DNA of 64,000 nucleotides from UBA2336 sp964419145 (GCA_964419145.1 CAYQOM010000001.1:620001-684000); one strand, 5' to 3'. Counted from the first letter of the stretch, positions 41,504-50,624 are shown. Notes: generated by a model not told the origin, from the sequence alone. Numbers and translations are program-made.

Positions 41504-42643
41504 TTGAAAAAGCCTTTCAGTCAGAATTTTACCATAGGCATACTCGGTGGAGGCCAGCTTGGTCGCATGCTCATTCAATCGGGTATTGATTATAATCTTT
41601 CCTTTAAAGTACTTGATCCTGATCCGCAAGCACCTTGTAAAAACCTGGCCGACTTTCATACAGGAAAACTAACCGATTATGAAACGGTGATGCAGTTTGC
41701 AAAAGACTGTGAGGTTGTTACCATCGAAATCGAAAACGTTAACACGCAGGCATTAAAAGATCTGGTAAAGCAAGGCAAAAAAGTTTATCCACAGCCGGAA
41801 GCCATTGAGCTCATTCAGGATAAACGCAGCCAGAAAAAATTTTATCAGGAGAATGGAATTCCCACTGCCGAATTCATTTTAACCGATACGCAGAAGGCTG
41901 TTGAACAGCACATTGATTTCTTACCTGCTGTACATAAGTTGGGTAAAGAAGGGTATGATGGCAGGGGAGTGCAAATCATTAAAACCAAAGCCGACATTGC
42001 AAAAGCATTTGATGCACCTGGTGTACTTGAAAAACTTGTTGATTTTGAAAAGGAGATTTCCGTTATCGTAGCCCGTACGGCAGCAGGCGAAATAAAAACC
42101 TTCCCTCCTGTTGAAATGGTATTTCATCCTGTGCACAACCTAGTTGAATATCTTTTTTCTCCGGCAACCATTTCGGATAAGGTAGCAAAGGAGGCAGACC
42201 GCATAGCACGTGATATCATTGAAAAGCTTGGCCTTGTTGGACTTCTCGCGGTTGAAATGTTTGTAACCAAACAAGGCGATGTGCTGGTGAATGAAGTCGC
42301 GCCACGTCCACACAACAGCGGCCATCAAACTATCGAGGCAAACGCAACTTCACAGTATGAACAACATTTGCGTGCCATCACCAGCCTTCCACTGGGAAGC
42401 ACCGAAGTATTGATTCCAAGCGCTATGGTGAACCTGTTAGGCAGTGACGGACATACGGGCCCGGCCCGGTATGAAGGCTTTGAGGAGGTAGTGAAAGTTC
42501 CGGGCGTGCACGTTCACTTGTATGGTAAGAAGAATACCAAGCCTTTTCGTAAAATGGGCCACGTGACAATCGTGGATCACGATATCAATTCATTGAAGGA
42601 GAAGGCTAACTTTGTAAAGAACACCCTTAACGTTATCGCATGA
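41504..42643 (+). CDS. purK: 5-(carboxyamino)imidazole ribonucleotide synthase
   Basis: 379 residues using TTG at 41504; the longer frame starts at another TTG (41456) and adds 16 residues that do not fit. An AAAATTTG sequence, two bases off the -7 consensus, ends 6 bases before the chosen TTG. ATP-grasp enzyme that carboxylates AIR with ATP and bicarbonate to N5-CAIR in purine synthesis. GILGGGQLGRMLIQSG (~12-27), VTIEIENVN, LGKEGYDGRGVQII, VNEVAPRPHNSGHQTIEA. Overlaps purE by 4 bases. Confidence 0.92.
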   Translation: MKKPFSQNFTIGILGGGQLGRMLIQSGIDYNLSFKVLDPDPQAPCKNLADFHTGKLTDYETVMQFAKDCEVVTIEIENVNTQALKDLVKQGKKVYPQPEAIELIQDKRSQKKFYQENGIPTAEFILTDTQKAVEQHIDFLPAVHKLGKEGYDGRGVQIIKTKADIAKAFDAPGVLEKLVDFEKEISVIVARTAAGEIKTFPPVEMVFHPVHNLVEYLFSPATISDKVAKEADRIARDIIEKLGLVGLLAVEMFVTKQGDVLVNEVAPRPHNSGHQTIEANATSQYEQHLRAITSLPLGSTEVLIPSAMVNLLGSDGHTGPARYEGFEEVVKVPGVHVHLYGKKNTKPFRKMGHVTIVDHDINSLKEKANFVKNTLNVIA

Positions 42644-43155
42644 CAAAACCAGCTGTGGGCATTATCATGGGCAGCCAGTCAGATTTGAAAATCATGAAGG
42701 AAGCTGCCGAAGTACTGGAAGAACTAGGCGTTACCTATGAACTTACGGTGGTATCGGCCCACCGCACGCCTTTGCGCATGGTTTCATATGCCCAAGAAGC
42801 CAGAAAGCGAGGGTTAAAGGTAATTATTGCCGGGGCTGGGGGTGCAGCGCATTTGCCCGGCATGGTGGCTTCCATCACTTCATTGCCGGTAATTGGGGTA
42901 CCGGTTAAATCATCGAATTCGATTGATGGTTGGGACTCCGTTCTCTCTATCCTCCAGATGCCTGCCGGTGTTCCGGTGGCTACAGTCGCCCTTAATGGGG
43001 CCAGAAATGCCGGTATATTGGCCGCCCAGATAGTGGGGAGCCATGAAAAAAAGGTCGCCACACGCCTCGATAAATTCAAAAAGTCCCTGCAATTAAAAGT
43101 GGAATCTGTTGCCAAATCGATTGAAAAGAAGGGTTGGCGTGAGGCAGAGCAGTAA
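42640..43155 (+). CDS. purE: 5-(carboxyamino)imidazole ribonucleotide mutase
   Basis: 171 residues, class I PurE. Converts N5-CAIR to CAIR, the next step after PurK. Visible are IIMGSQSDLKIMKEA (~8-22), VVSAHRTPLRM with the catalytic His, and GAGGAAHLPGMVAS. Complete, with about 15 basic residues extra at the C-terminus. Starts inside the purK stop (ATGA), so translation is coupled. Confidence 0.95.
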   Translation: MTKPAVGIIMGSQSDLKIMKEAAEVLEELGVTYELTVVSAHRTPLRMVSYAQEARKRGLKVIIAGAGGAAHLPGMVASITSLPVIGVPVKSSNSIDGWDSVLSILQMPAGVPVATVALNGARNAGILAAQIVGSHEKKVATRLDKFKKSLQLKVESVAKSIEKKGWREAEQ

Positions 43156-43202
43156 TTTTTACTAAAAAGCCCTATCTTCCGTCCTCATTAATCGTTTTGC
43201 GT

Positions 43203-44483
43203 ATGAAGCCGAATGAAAAAGGCTGGCTAAAAGAGTACCTCGAGTTTAGAAAAGAACTGTTTCGGGATCTTACCCGCGAAAAGCGAGCTTCTCATCCGGA
43301 GCAATCCCTGTATCGGATCATGCATCCAACAGGGTTGATGTATGGACACTCGGTTGGAAAAATTGATCATCCGTTGGCCGAAGGCTGGAATGAAAAAGAT
43401 CGGATGAAAATTTTGCTGGCTGAAAGTCTGATCAGCAGTGCACTTGTTTATCACAGCAAGCCATTGAATTCATTTGAAGAGGTTTCTCAGGTTTTTGTTC
43501 GTTCGCTGGAGAGCATCGGAAGTTTTTATAACAATATTTTTCCTGAACTCGCTACGCCTACAAAAACGATTTTTGGAAAGAAGCGATCAGCCATTGACCT
43601 GGTGGAAAGAATTTTGGAGAAGCGCATTGATCGGGCCGCTTCATTTAAAGGAAATTTTTGGAGCAGCTTTTTTCATAGCAGCCTCCTCTTTCTGGACGTT
43701 TATATTTTCGGACAATGGATACACACCAATGCTGACCGGATTGTAGCAGACTTTTTCAGATACGAGCGTGAAGAATTACGATTCTCTGTGATTAAAGTAA
43801 TTGCTGCAGCGGCTCACTCCGATCAGGTGATTAATTATGAAGAAAATAAACTGCTGGAGTATTTTCTGCAAGGAACTGAATTAACACCTGAGAAACGTAG
43901 AGAAGCACTCTTGATTTTTAACAAGGGAATAAGTGTTGACGAAATCAATCTTCCTTCAGAAAACTCATGGATACTGAAAAAGTACTTTTTGGAAATAGCC
44001 ATTCTTACCACGTGGGCAGACCGGAAAGTTGAGCGGGCCGAGCATGCGTTTCTCCGTTACTTTGCTGATTACCTCGGATTTAGTGAAGACGACCTGGAAT
44101 ACAGCATGATTGCCGTTGAAGGTTTTGTATTGGAGCATTGGGAACAGCTTGAGTATTTGCAGGATAAACAAGACTATCAGCGTGTCAGTGAACATTACAT
44201 AGGCAGAATAGCGAAACTGGCAGAAAAAAATAAAAGCCGGTTGATTCGTGAGGTACAAGAGAATAGAAATCTAATGGCCTTGTTGGAAAAAGCACGAGCA
44301 CAGGAATTAACACCCGTTGAATCCGAGAAGGTTCAGGAACAACTGCTAGCCGCGCTTAAGGCAATACCCACGTTTGTTATCATTGCTTTGCCACAACGAT
44401 TTTTAACGCTGCCCGTATTGATGAAGGTGTTGCCCCGCGACATTTTCTTCAACAAAGACACATACTTCGACAAGCAGAGTTAA
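43203..44483 (+). CDS. TerB-like protein with LETM1-like C-terminal segment
   Basis: 426 residues from the ATG at 43203 (TTG two codons upstream rejected). Not a named family. An N-terminal helical region has KEYLEFRKELFRDLTREKRASHPEQSLYRI. A central TerB-like bundle holds SVIKVIAAAAHSDQVINYEENKLL (~203-226) and EIAILTTWADRKVERAEHAFLRYFADYLG (~265-293). Near the end, ALKAIPTFVIIALPQRFLTL then PVLMKVLPRDIFF resembles the Pro-rich helix pair of LETM1-family proteins; this is an inference. The protein may be membrane-associated. Convergent with the TerC gene. Function unknown. Confidence 0.65.
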   Translation: MKPNEKGWLKEYLEFRKELFRDLTREKRASHPEQSLYRIMHPTGLMYGHSVGKIDHPLAEGWNEKDRMKILLAESLISSALVYHSKPLNSFEEVSQVFVRSLESIGSFYNNIFPELATPTKTIFGKKRSAIDLVERILEKRIDRAASFKGNFWSSFFHSSLLFLDVYIFGQWIHTNADRIVADFFRYEREELRFSVIKVIAAAAHSDQVINYEENKLLEYFLQGTELTPEKRREALLIFNKGISVDEINLPSENSWILKKYFLEIAILTTWADRKVERAEHAFLRYFADYLGFSEDDLEYSMIAVEGFVLEHWEQLEYLQDKQDYQRVSEHYIGRIAKLAEKNKSRLIREVQENRNLMALLEKARAQELTPVESEKVQEQLLAALKAIPTFVIIALPQRFLTLPVLMKVLPRDIFFNKDTYFDKQS

Positions 44484-44532
44484 CTTCCAGCTTGAGTCCA
44501 GAGCGATAAGTTACAGATTTCCAGGGTGACCT

Positions 44533-45498
44533 CTAATCCTCCTGAGCTTGAGCCTTGCGCGGAATAATGATTGAAAACAGAATAGAGAGTATCAGTGTGG
44601 CAATGATTACCGAGAAGGACAAGTAAACACTAATGTTCACGTCCACAATCTCTAACAACATTTTGGCTCCAATGAAGAACAAAATGATAGAGAGACCTTT
44701 TTGTAAGAGGTAAAACTTATCAATAATGCCCGCCAACAAAAAGAACATGGCGCGTAAACCAAGAACCGCAAAAATGTTTGATGTGTAAATCAGAAATTCA
44801 TTTGTAGTGATGGCAAACGCAGCCGGAATGGAATCAACCGCAAAAATTAAATCCGTTGTTTCAATTAAAACAATTACCAGGAATAAAGGCGTAAAGAAAA
44901 GCTTGCCTTTTTCAAAGAAAGCAAATTGCCCCCCACGGTCATCAATTGAAATGGGCAGATACTTTTTACAGATTTTTAGAATCGGATTTTTTTCTGGTTC
45001 AATCTTTTCGTCTCCATCCTCGAAATAAATACGGATACCCGAATAGATAAGGAACACCCCGAAGATGTAAAGAATCCAGTGGAATTGGTGAATGAGGTAC
45101 GCGCCAACAAAAATGAAGACAGCACGGAAGATAATGGCACCTAAAATTCCCCAGAAAAGGATCTTGTGATAATAGGATTCATCAACACGGAAATATTTTA
45201 AGATCAGGAGGATAACAAATATGTTATCGATGGATAAGGCTTTTTCCGTGAGGTATGCTGAAAAATAGAGCAAGCCTGCATCCGTTCCGGTCAGGAATTT
45301 TTCAACCCCCTTTTCGAGGTAGGCATAGGGCCCCATGAAGTAGATCAACAAGCCAAACAGCGTGGATATGAATACCCAGAAAATGGATTGCCACAAGGCC
45401 GATTTTGTCGTGATTTTATGGGCTTGTTTGTTGAAGATTCCCAGATCGAGGATCAGAAAAATGATGATGACAATCCCGAAAAGGCCAAACAACAACAT
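44533..45498 (-). CDS. TerC/Alx family integral membrane protein
   Basis: 321 residues using the ATG at 45498; a TTG frame 57 bases longer (45555) adds a poorly matching N-terminus. About nine transmembrane helices with the family's acidic and membrane motifs: LILDLGIFNKQAHKIT, LTEKALSIDNIFVILLILKYF, ETTDLIFAVDSIPAAFAIT and NIFAVLGLRAMFFLL. TerC/Alx proteins are implicated in Mn2+ and calcium handling and tellurite resistance. The promoter at 45628-45656 implies a leader of about 120 bases, long for this genome. Confidence 0.88.
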   Translation of the reverse strand: MLLFGLFGIVIIIFLILDLGIFNKQAHKITTKSALWQSIFWVFISTLFGLLIYFMGPYAYLEKGVEKFLTGTDAGLLYFSAYLTEKALSIDNIFVILLILKYFRVDESYYHKILFWGILGAIIFRAVFIFVGAYLIHQFHWILYIFGVFLIYSGIRIYFEDGDEKIEPEKNPILKICKKYLPISIDDRGGQFAFFEKGKLFFTPLFLVIVLIETTDLIFAVDSIPAAFAITTNEFLIYTSNIFAVLGLRAMFFLLAGIIDKFYLLQKGLSIILFFIGAKMLLEIVDVNISVYLSFSVIIATLILSILFSIIIPRKAQAQED

Positions 45499-45627
45499 TT
45501 CATTGTCGTTTCCTTCAAACAGCGAAATCAAAAGGATATTTAGAGGGCTATGCAACTTGTTTCTTATTTCTTCCCTCCAAGCAGCCTAAATGCCTCATAA
45601 TCAGTAAAAAGGACTACTGGAAGATTT

Positions 45628-45656
45628 CAAAAGTACAACTATTTTTCTAACTCAAA
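45628..45656 (-). promoter_or_regulatory. Promoter of the TerC-family gene
   Basis: On the minus strand -33 TTTG (45656-45653), 17 bases, then -7 TACTTTTG (45635-45628); both match the Bacteroidota consensus exactly. The start site would be about 45621, well upstream of the coding start at 45498. Confidence 0.7.
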
Positions 45657-45701
45657 AACTCCCATCGGCTAATTATGCCGGTTGTATGGGCAGAAATCCA
45701 C

Positions 45702-46112
45702 TCACGAACATTTAGCACATACACCCTGAATCAGCAGGTTGATTTCACCGGGCAGGTAACCTTTGGGAAGCTTAACAGGGGGGACTTCAGTATCCAGGCA
45801 ATTGGTTTGCCCGCAGCGAACACACTTAAAATGAACATGATCGTGGTGATGGCCAGTCATGGTACAGGCTTCGGTACACAAGGCATACTTTAACGCACCC
45901 TCATCATCAAGCACTTTATGAATCAGGCCTTTATCCAGAAAAGTCTTCAATGTTCGGTATACTGTAACCCGATCAAAATGTGATGGGATGCCTTTTTCAA
46001 TGTCGGCATGGGCCAGGGCATAATTCTTTTTCAGGAAGAAATTGAGAATGGCTTTTCGGCTAGGGGTTGACCGAAGTTTGAATTCTTTTAGCAGTTGCGG
46101 AGAACCGTTCAT
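45702..46112 (-). CDS. Fur-family transcriptional regulator (Zur-like)
   Basis: 136 residues. Winged-helix N-terminus (~1-75): KLRSTPSRKAILNFFLKKNYALAHADIEK and FDRVTVYRTLKTFLDKGLIHKV. The metal/dimer domain has the HHHDHVHFKCVRCGQTNCLD cluster (~90-108) and C-terminal VCAKC, giving CxxC pairs for a structural zinc site plus a His-rich regulatory site. The His-rich HHHDHVHFKC sequence and short length are like Zur-type proteins, but Fur or Mur cannot be excluded. Its ATG overlaps the ABC exporter stop by 4 bases; thus it is the last gene of a four-gene operon. Confidence 0.88.
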   Translation of the reverse strand: MNGSPQLLKEFKLRSTPSRKAILNFFLKKNYALAHADIEKGIPSHFDRVTVYRTLKTFLDKGLIHKVLDDEGALKYALCTEACTMTGHHHDHVHFKCVRCGQTNCLDTEVPPVKLPKGYLPGEINLLIQGVCAKCS

Positions 46113-47908
46113 TGTTCGTGTAGTTGCATTTTAAGCAGGTTGCTATACAAACCGTTGTTAACCTGGGTAAGTTCTGCATGCGAACCCATTTCTGCAAGTT
46201 GCCCCTGGTTGATTACAAAAATACGATCTACTTTTTTAATGGTACTTAACCGGTGTGCAATGATAATGGAGGTTCTTCCTTCCATTAATTTTTCGAGCGC
46301 TTGTTGCACCAGGTATTCTGATTGCGAGTCGAGTGAGCTGGTGGCTTCATCTAAAATCAGGATGGATGGATTTTTTAGAATAGCGCGCGCAATTGCAATG
46401 CGCTGGCGTTGTCCACCCGAAAGTTTTACACCTCGTTCGCCAACCAACGTTTCGAATTGTTCCGGGAAACTTTCAATAAAATCAAGTGCATTTGCCTTTT
46501 TAGCAGCCAACCGAATTTCATCATCCGATGCCCCCGGATTTCCGTAGGCAATGTTTTCGCGGATGGTGCCGCCAAACAAGATCACTTCTTGAGGTACAAT
46601 GCCAATATTTTTCCGGTAATCGGTCAGGCTAAACTCACGAATGTTCAATCCATCTGCTTTGATTAAACCATCATTAACCGGATAGAAGCGCAGCAACAAA
46701 TTAATGATGGTCGATTTTCCTGAACCACTTTGGCCAACCAATGCAATTTTTTCGCCTGCACGAATATGAAAATTCAAATCTTTCAACACAGCAAAATCAG
46801 GGCGGGTTGGGTACGCAAAGTTCACCTGTTCAAAAACAAGGTCGCCTGTTAATTTTGCAGAAACGGTTGACGGAAGTTCCGCTTCATCTTTCTGATCTAA
46901 AATTTCCAACAATCGTTCAGACGCACCGATGGAGCGTTGTAGTTGCGTATACAAATCACCAAGTCCGGCAATGGAGCCTCCGATAAACGAAGTGTAAATA
47001 ATAAAGGAGAACAACCCCCCAACGGAGAGCAAATCATTTTGTACTAACCAGGCCCCATACCAGCCTACGGCTACAATGCCACCAAACAAGGCGAGAATAA
47101 CGAATGAAACAAAGAAGCCCCGATATTTTGCCGTTCGAACGGCTACCTGAACAACTTCATTCAATGATTTTTTAAAGCGCAGTAACTCAAATGCTTCATT
47201 GGTAAACGCTTTCACCACCTGAATGGATTGCAATGACTCTTCAACAATCACATTGGCCTCAGCAAGTTTGTCTTGCGTTTTCCGTGAAAGTTTCCGGATA
47301 CTCTTTCCAAAAATCAACGCGAGAATAACCAACACCGGAAAGGTGAGCAACATGAAAACCGTAAGTTGTGGTGCCAGCACGAAAATAATGGCCGTACCAA
47401 TAATCAGTGTTAATGATTGTCGAAGCAATTCGGCCATGGTGGTAGTGAATGTATCCTGCAGCGTACCAACATCCGATGTTATTCTGCTCATCAACTCTCC
47501 CACTCTTCGGTTATCAAAAAAAGTTAAAGGCAACCAAACAATCTTTTGAAAAACATGCTGTCGAAGGTCAGCGAGCGTTCGTTCACTGGTAACGGAAAAC
47601 GAGTACACGCGCATAAACGAAAAGAGACTTTGTACCAGTAGAATGCCTAACAACGTAAGGGCAACCTGATTGATGGTGCTGAAGTATGGAATTTTCTTTC
47701 CATCGGCCAGGTCAAGTAACTGACCCGCCAGATATGGAAACGATAGAATGGTTGCGCTGGAAAGCACCAGGCAGATTAAACCAAGAATAAACAGCCATTT
47801 ATGCGGAAGCATAAACCGGAATATGCCACCGAGTCTTTTTAATGAATCTTTATTAACCTTACGTTTATCTTCTTCGCGTAAGGGCTCTTGCATATGTCTT
47901 TTAGCCAT
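46109..47908 (-). CDS. ABC exporter (MsbA-like half transporter)
   Basis: 599 residues, transmembrane domain fused to ATPase. Six helices in ~30-320 (WLFILGLICLVLSSATILSF at the first). ATPase: Walker A GQSGSGKSTI (~393-402), signature LSGGQRQRIAIARAI, Walker B ILILDEATSSLDS, and IIAHRLSTIKKVDRI. MsbA-type proteins flip lipid A or other lipids; bacterial drug exporters are equally possible. Operon order is gpmI, lipoprotein, this gene, Fur-type regulator, with gaps of 5 bases or overlaps. Confidence 0.9.
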   Translation of the reverse strand: MAKRHMQEPLREEDKRKVNKDSLKRLGGIFRFMLPHKWLFILGLICLVLSSATILSFPYLAGQLLDLADGKKIPYFSTINQVALTLLGILLVQSLFSFMRVYSFSVTSERTLADLRQHVFQKIVWLPLTFFDNRRVGELMSRITSDVGTLQDTFTTTMAELLRQSLTLIIGTAIIFVLAPQLTVFMLLTFPVLVILALIFGKSIRKLSRKTQDKLAEANVIVEESLQSIQVVKAFTNEAFELLRFKKSLNEVVQVAVRTAKYRGFFVSFVILALFGGIVAVGWYGAWLVQNDLLSVGGLFSFIIYTSFIGGSIAGLGDLYTQLQRSIGASERLLEILDQKDEAELPSTVSAKLTGDLVFEQVNFAYPTRPDFAVLKDLNFHIRAGEKIALVGQSGSGKSTIINLLLRFYPVNDGLIKADGLNIREFSLTDYRKNIGIVPQEVILFGGTIRENIAYGNPGASDDEIRLAAKKANALDFIESFPEQFETLVGERGVKLSGGQRQRIAIARAILKNPSILILDEATSSLDSQSEYLVQQALEKLMEGRTSIIIAHRLSTIKKVDRIFVINQGQLAEMGSHAELTQVNNGLYSNLLKMQLHEQ

Positions 47909-47913
47909 GAATA

Positions 47914-48519
47914 TTAGTTGAACTGAACGGTGCCATTGATCACAAAGTGAACGGAGTCACCGGCAAACATTTTTTGTCCTCCTTCTACGGAGTAGGATGT
48001 GAGTATGTTTTTATTGTATACATCCGAAAATTCCATAACAAGTTTTCGTTGCGTCTTCATTAAGGCATTATCCTGCTGGTATAATGCCTCAATTTTCCGA
48101 AGTTTATTCAGGTTGTCGAGGTAAAAGAGCTTTACGTAGCGTACAGGCAAATCTTCAGCAGTTTGAAACGCACGAATGGTAAGGTTACTGGAGGCATCAC
48201 GCAGTCCATCTTTCACTTCATAGCTCACCCGATAGGCTGGCTTATTAAACAATTCGATTTCTGAAAAGATGTCTAATTCTCTTTTCCACGCGGCAGTATC
48301 CAGTGAAGAGAGTACGGTGTCCTGCTTTACTCCATTAATGATACCCGATTTGGCAAGAGATGCATGAAGCGAAGAGAGATCAACCACTTGCACGGTAATC
48401 AAGCTGTCGATGTTAAAGTGAGCAGTTTGTGTAGGGGCAGGGCGCTCACAGCCACTAAACATCACGGCAAGGGATAAGCCAATGAAAATGAAAACATTTT
48501 TTTTGAACGTATTATGCAT
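47914..48519 (-). CDS. Hypothetical lipoprotein
   Basis: 201 residues, not recognised. Signal peptide ends VMFSGCERP (lipidated Cys near 24). The mature part is mixed alpha/beta: TVQVVDLSSLHASLAKSGIING, YRVSYEVKDGLRDASSNLTIR, KLFYLDNLNKLRKIEALYQ and GGQKMFAGDSVHFVINGTVQF. It starts 8 bases inside the gpmI stop and ends 5 bases before the ABC exporter. Co-expression with an ABC exporter suggests an envelope function; no evidence beyond that. Confidence 0.65.
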   Translation of the reverse strand: MHNTFKKNVFIFIGLSLAVMFSGCERPAPTQTAHFNIDSLITVQVVDLSSLHASLAKSGIINGVKQDTVLSSLDTAAWKRELDIFSEIELFNKPAYRVSYEVKDGLRDASSNLTIRAFQTAEDLPVRYVKLFYLDNLNKLRKIEALYQQDNALMKTQRKLVMEFSDVYNKNILTSYSVEGGQKMFAGDSVHFVINGTVQFN

Positions 48520-50035
48520 CGATCAACACATTACCGGTCATCTCTTTAGGAATATTTACACCAATCAATTTGAGAATAGTTGGAGCAAGATCTCCCAGTT
48601 TTCCGTCTTTGATTTTTCCTTTATAAAAATCCGATACCAAAATGCACGGAACCAGGTTGGTAGTGTGTGCCGTGTTTGGTGTGCCATCTTCATTTATCAT
48701 GCAGTCGGCATTACCATGGTCGGCAATGATAATGGTTGCATAACCATTCTTCAGCGCAGCTTCTGTTACTTTTCCGGCACAGGAATCAACAGTTTCGCAT
48801 GCCTTTACTGCGGCTTCAAACACACCGGTATGGCCCACCATATCCGGGTTGGCAAAATTCAAACAGATAAAATCGGCTTCTTGTTTGTCCAGCTCGGGTA
48901 TGATTTTGTCTTTGATGTCGTTTGCACTCATCTCAGGCTTGAGATCATACGTAGCAACTTTCGGTGAAGGGCACAGTATGCGACTCTCACCTTCAAAAAC
49001 TTCTTCGCGACCTCCTGAAAAAAAGAATGTTACATGCGGATACTTTTCTGTTTCGGCAATGCGAATTTGTTTTTTACCCGCATTTGCTAAAACCTCACCG
49101 AGCGTATTTTCTAAATTGTCTTTTTCAAAAATGACACGAACATTTTTGAATGTTTCGTCATAGGTGGTGAGTGTGGTGTAGTGCAGGTTAAGTTTTTTCA
49201 TACCTGCTTCAGGAAAATCCTGTTGGGTTAAGGCTTGCGTAATTTGTCTGCCCCTGTCGGTTCGGAAGTTGAAGCATAGTACAGCATCGCCATCCTGTAT
49301 AGTGGCCAACGGCTTTTCATTTTTGGTAACAACTATCGGTTTTATAAACTCATCAGTCACTCCTTCTGCATAGGATTGCTGCACGGCATCAACCGCATTA
49401 GTTGTGGCCTTACCAGTTCCATGAACCATCAGATCATACGCAAGTTTTACGCGTTCCCAGCGCTTGTCACGATCCATGGCATAGTACCGACCAATCACAC
49501 TGGCAATTTTTCCGGTGGTTTGTTTAAGATGATTTTCAAGATCTTTCAAAAAACCAACACCACTTTTCGGATCGGTATCACGACCATCCATAAACGCATG
49601 AATAAACACGTGCTCAACGTTGTGCTGATGTGCGATGGAAATAATTCCTTTCAAGTGGTCAATATGTGAGTGTACACCACCATCCGACAATAACCCAATG
49701 AGGTGAAGCGACTTTTTATTTTCTTTTACATGCTTGAAGACGTCAAGCAAAACCGGGTGGGTATCGAGTTCGTGATCTTCAATGGCTTTGTTTACACGCA
49801 CTAAGTCCTGGTACACCACACGTCCGGCACCAATGTTCATGTGCCCCACTTCCGAGTTACCCATCTGGCCTTCAGGAAGTCCAACCGCTAAACCGGAAGC
49901 CTGTAACCTGCTATGCGGATAGCGCGGATACAAGGAGTCCATAAAGGGAGTCTTGGCTTTATCAACAGCCGAAACATTTTTGTTGGTGGCAATTCCCCAA
50001 CCATCCAGTATCATCAGCAGCACTTTACGATTCAT
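48512..50035 (-). CDS. gpmI: 2,3-bisphosphoglycerate-independent phosphoglycerate mutase
   Basis: 507 residues using the ATG at 50035; the frame to 50077 starts upstream of the -7 box at 50054-50061 and is rejected. Interconverts 3- and 2-phosphoglycerate in glycolysis, with two Mn2+. MILDGWGIATN at the N-terminus (metal Asp), GQMGNSEVGHMNIGAGRVV with the catalytic Ser (~62), HIDHLKGIISIAHQ, MDGRDTDP, and the second metal site NFANPDMVGHTG plus ADHGNADCM. Length and motifs are normal. Confidence 0.96.
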   Translation of the reverse strand: MNRKVLLMILDGWGIATNKNVSAVDKAKTPFMDSLYPRYPHSRLQASGLAVGLPEGQMGNSEVGHMNIGAGRVVYQDLVRVNKAIEDHELDTHPVLLDVFKHVKENKKSLHLIGLLSDGGVHSHIDHLKGIISIAHQHNVEHVFIHAFMDGRDTDPKSGVGFLKDLENHLKQTTGKIASVIGRYYAMDRDKRWERVKLAYDLMVHGTGKATTNAVDAVQQSYAEGVTDEFIKPIVVTKNEKPLATIQDGDAVLCFNFRTDRGRQITQALTQQDFPEAGMKKLNLHYTTLTTYDETFKNVRVIFEKDNLENTLGEVLANAGKKQIRIAETEKYPHVTFFFSGGREEVFEGESRILCPSPKVATYDLKPEMSANDIKDKIIPELDKQEADFICLNFANPDMVGHTGVFEAAVKACETVDSCAGKVTEAALKNGYATIIIADHGNADCMINEDGTPNTAHTTNLVPCILVSDFYKGKIKDGKLGDLAPTILKLIGVNIPKEMTGNVLIDA

Positions 50036-50053
50036 GGTGTTAAAATGAAGGTG

Positions 50054-50061
50054 CAAATATA
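50054..50061 (-). promoter_or_regulatory. -7 box for the gpmI operon
   Basis: TATATTTG on the minus strand, exact TAnnTTTG match, 18 bases before the ATG at 50035. Leader about 12 bases. The frame that begins at 50077 would lie across this box. Confidence 0.6.
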
Positions 50062-50131
50062 CCATGTATTCGGCCATTTTAGGGTTACTTTGGCCTGCTT
50101 ATGGCATACATGAAAACCCAGGCTGATTTCG

Positions 50132-50161
50132 TTTGAGAATAAGCATTATGGCATAATTTTG
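50132..50161 (+). promoter_or_regulatory. Complete -33/-7 promoter for the DUF4783 gene
   Basis: TTTG at 50132-50135, 18 bases, TAATTTTG at 50154-50161. Both elements match the Bacteroidota consensus, and the ATG is at 50178. One of the two best full promoters in the window. Confidence 0.75.
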
Positions 50162-50177
50162 GGTTAGATTTATGGTT

Positions 50178-50567
50178 ATGAAAAGGGTTTTGATTGTTGG
50201 GCTGCTGGTTTTAGGGTTCCTGCCTGCGTGGGCACAATCGGGTAATTTGGTCGATCTGGTAAAAGAGTCCATTAAAGCTGGTAGCGCCAAAGAACTGGCC
50301 AAGCACCTGAATACTTCCGTTGATGTAACCATAGATGGCAAGCCTGAAACGTATAGCCGGGCCCAGGCCGAGTTTGTATTGCGCGATTTCTTCAAGGTAA
50401 ATCCGCCATCTGAGTTTAATATCATTCACCAGGGATCTTCTAAGGGTGGACAGCCTTTTGCCATTGGTCAGTATAAGAGCGGTGATAATACCTTTCGGGT
50501 CTGGATGAAAATTAAGGTTTCCGGAAATCAGTCTTTTGTGCAGGAAATCTCCTTTGTTAAGGAATAA
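50178..50567 (+). CDS. DUF4783 family secreted protein
   Basis: 129 residues from the ATG at 50178; an ATG two codons earlier gives an alternative. Signal peptide (MKRVLIVGLLVLGFLPAWAQ). The rest is a small NTF2-like alpha+beta fold: LVKESIKAGSAKELAKHLN, VDVTIDGKPETYSRAQAEFVLRDFF, FNIIHQGSSKGGQPFAIGQY and WMKIKVSGNQSFVQEISF. Exported; family function not established. It precedes nadC by about 60 bases. Confidence 0.85.
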   Translation: MKRVLIVGLLVLGFLPAWAQSGNLVDLVKESIKAGSAKELAKHLNTSVDVTIDGKPETYSRAQAEFVLRDFFKVNPPSEFNIIHQGSSKGGQPFAIGQYKSGDNTFRVWMKIKVSGNQSFVQEISFVKE

Positions 50568-50616
50568 TTGTTTCTGCAAATCTTCTTTTAGATAGTCGTT
50601 GATTGCGGGTGCTGTC

Positions 50617-50624
50617 TATTTTTG
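50617..50624 (+). promoter_or_regulatory. -7 box for nadC
   Basis: TATTTTTG, exact match, with only four bases between it and the GTG at 50629. A transcript from here would be essentially leaderless. A TTG lies 15 bases upstream (50599-50601), a short spacing. Confidence 0.5.

Noticed and set aside
50036..50077. Longer start of gpmI
   Set aside because: It overlaps the -7 box TATATTTG, and MNRKVLLMILDGWG fits the family start.
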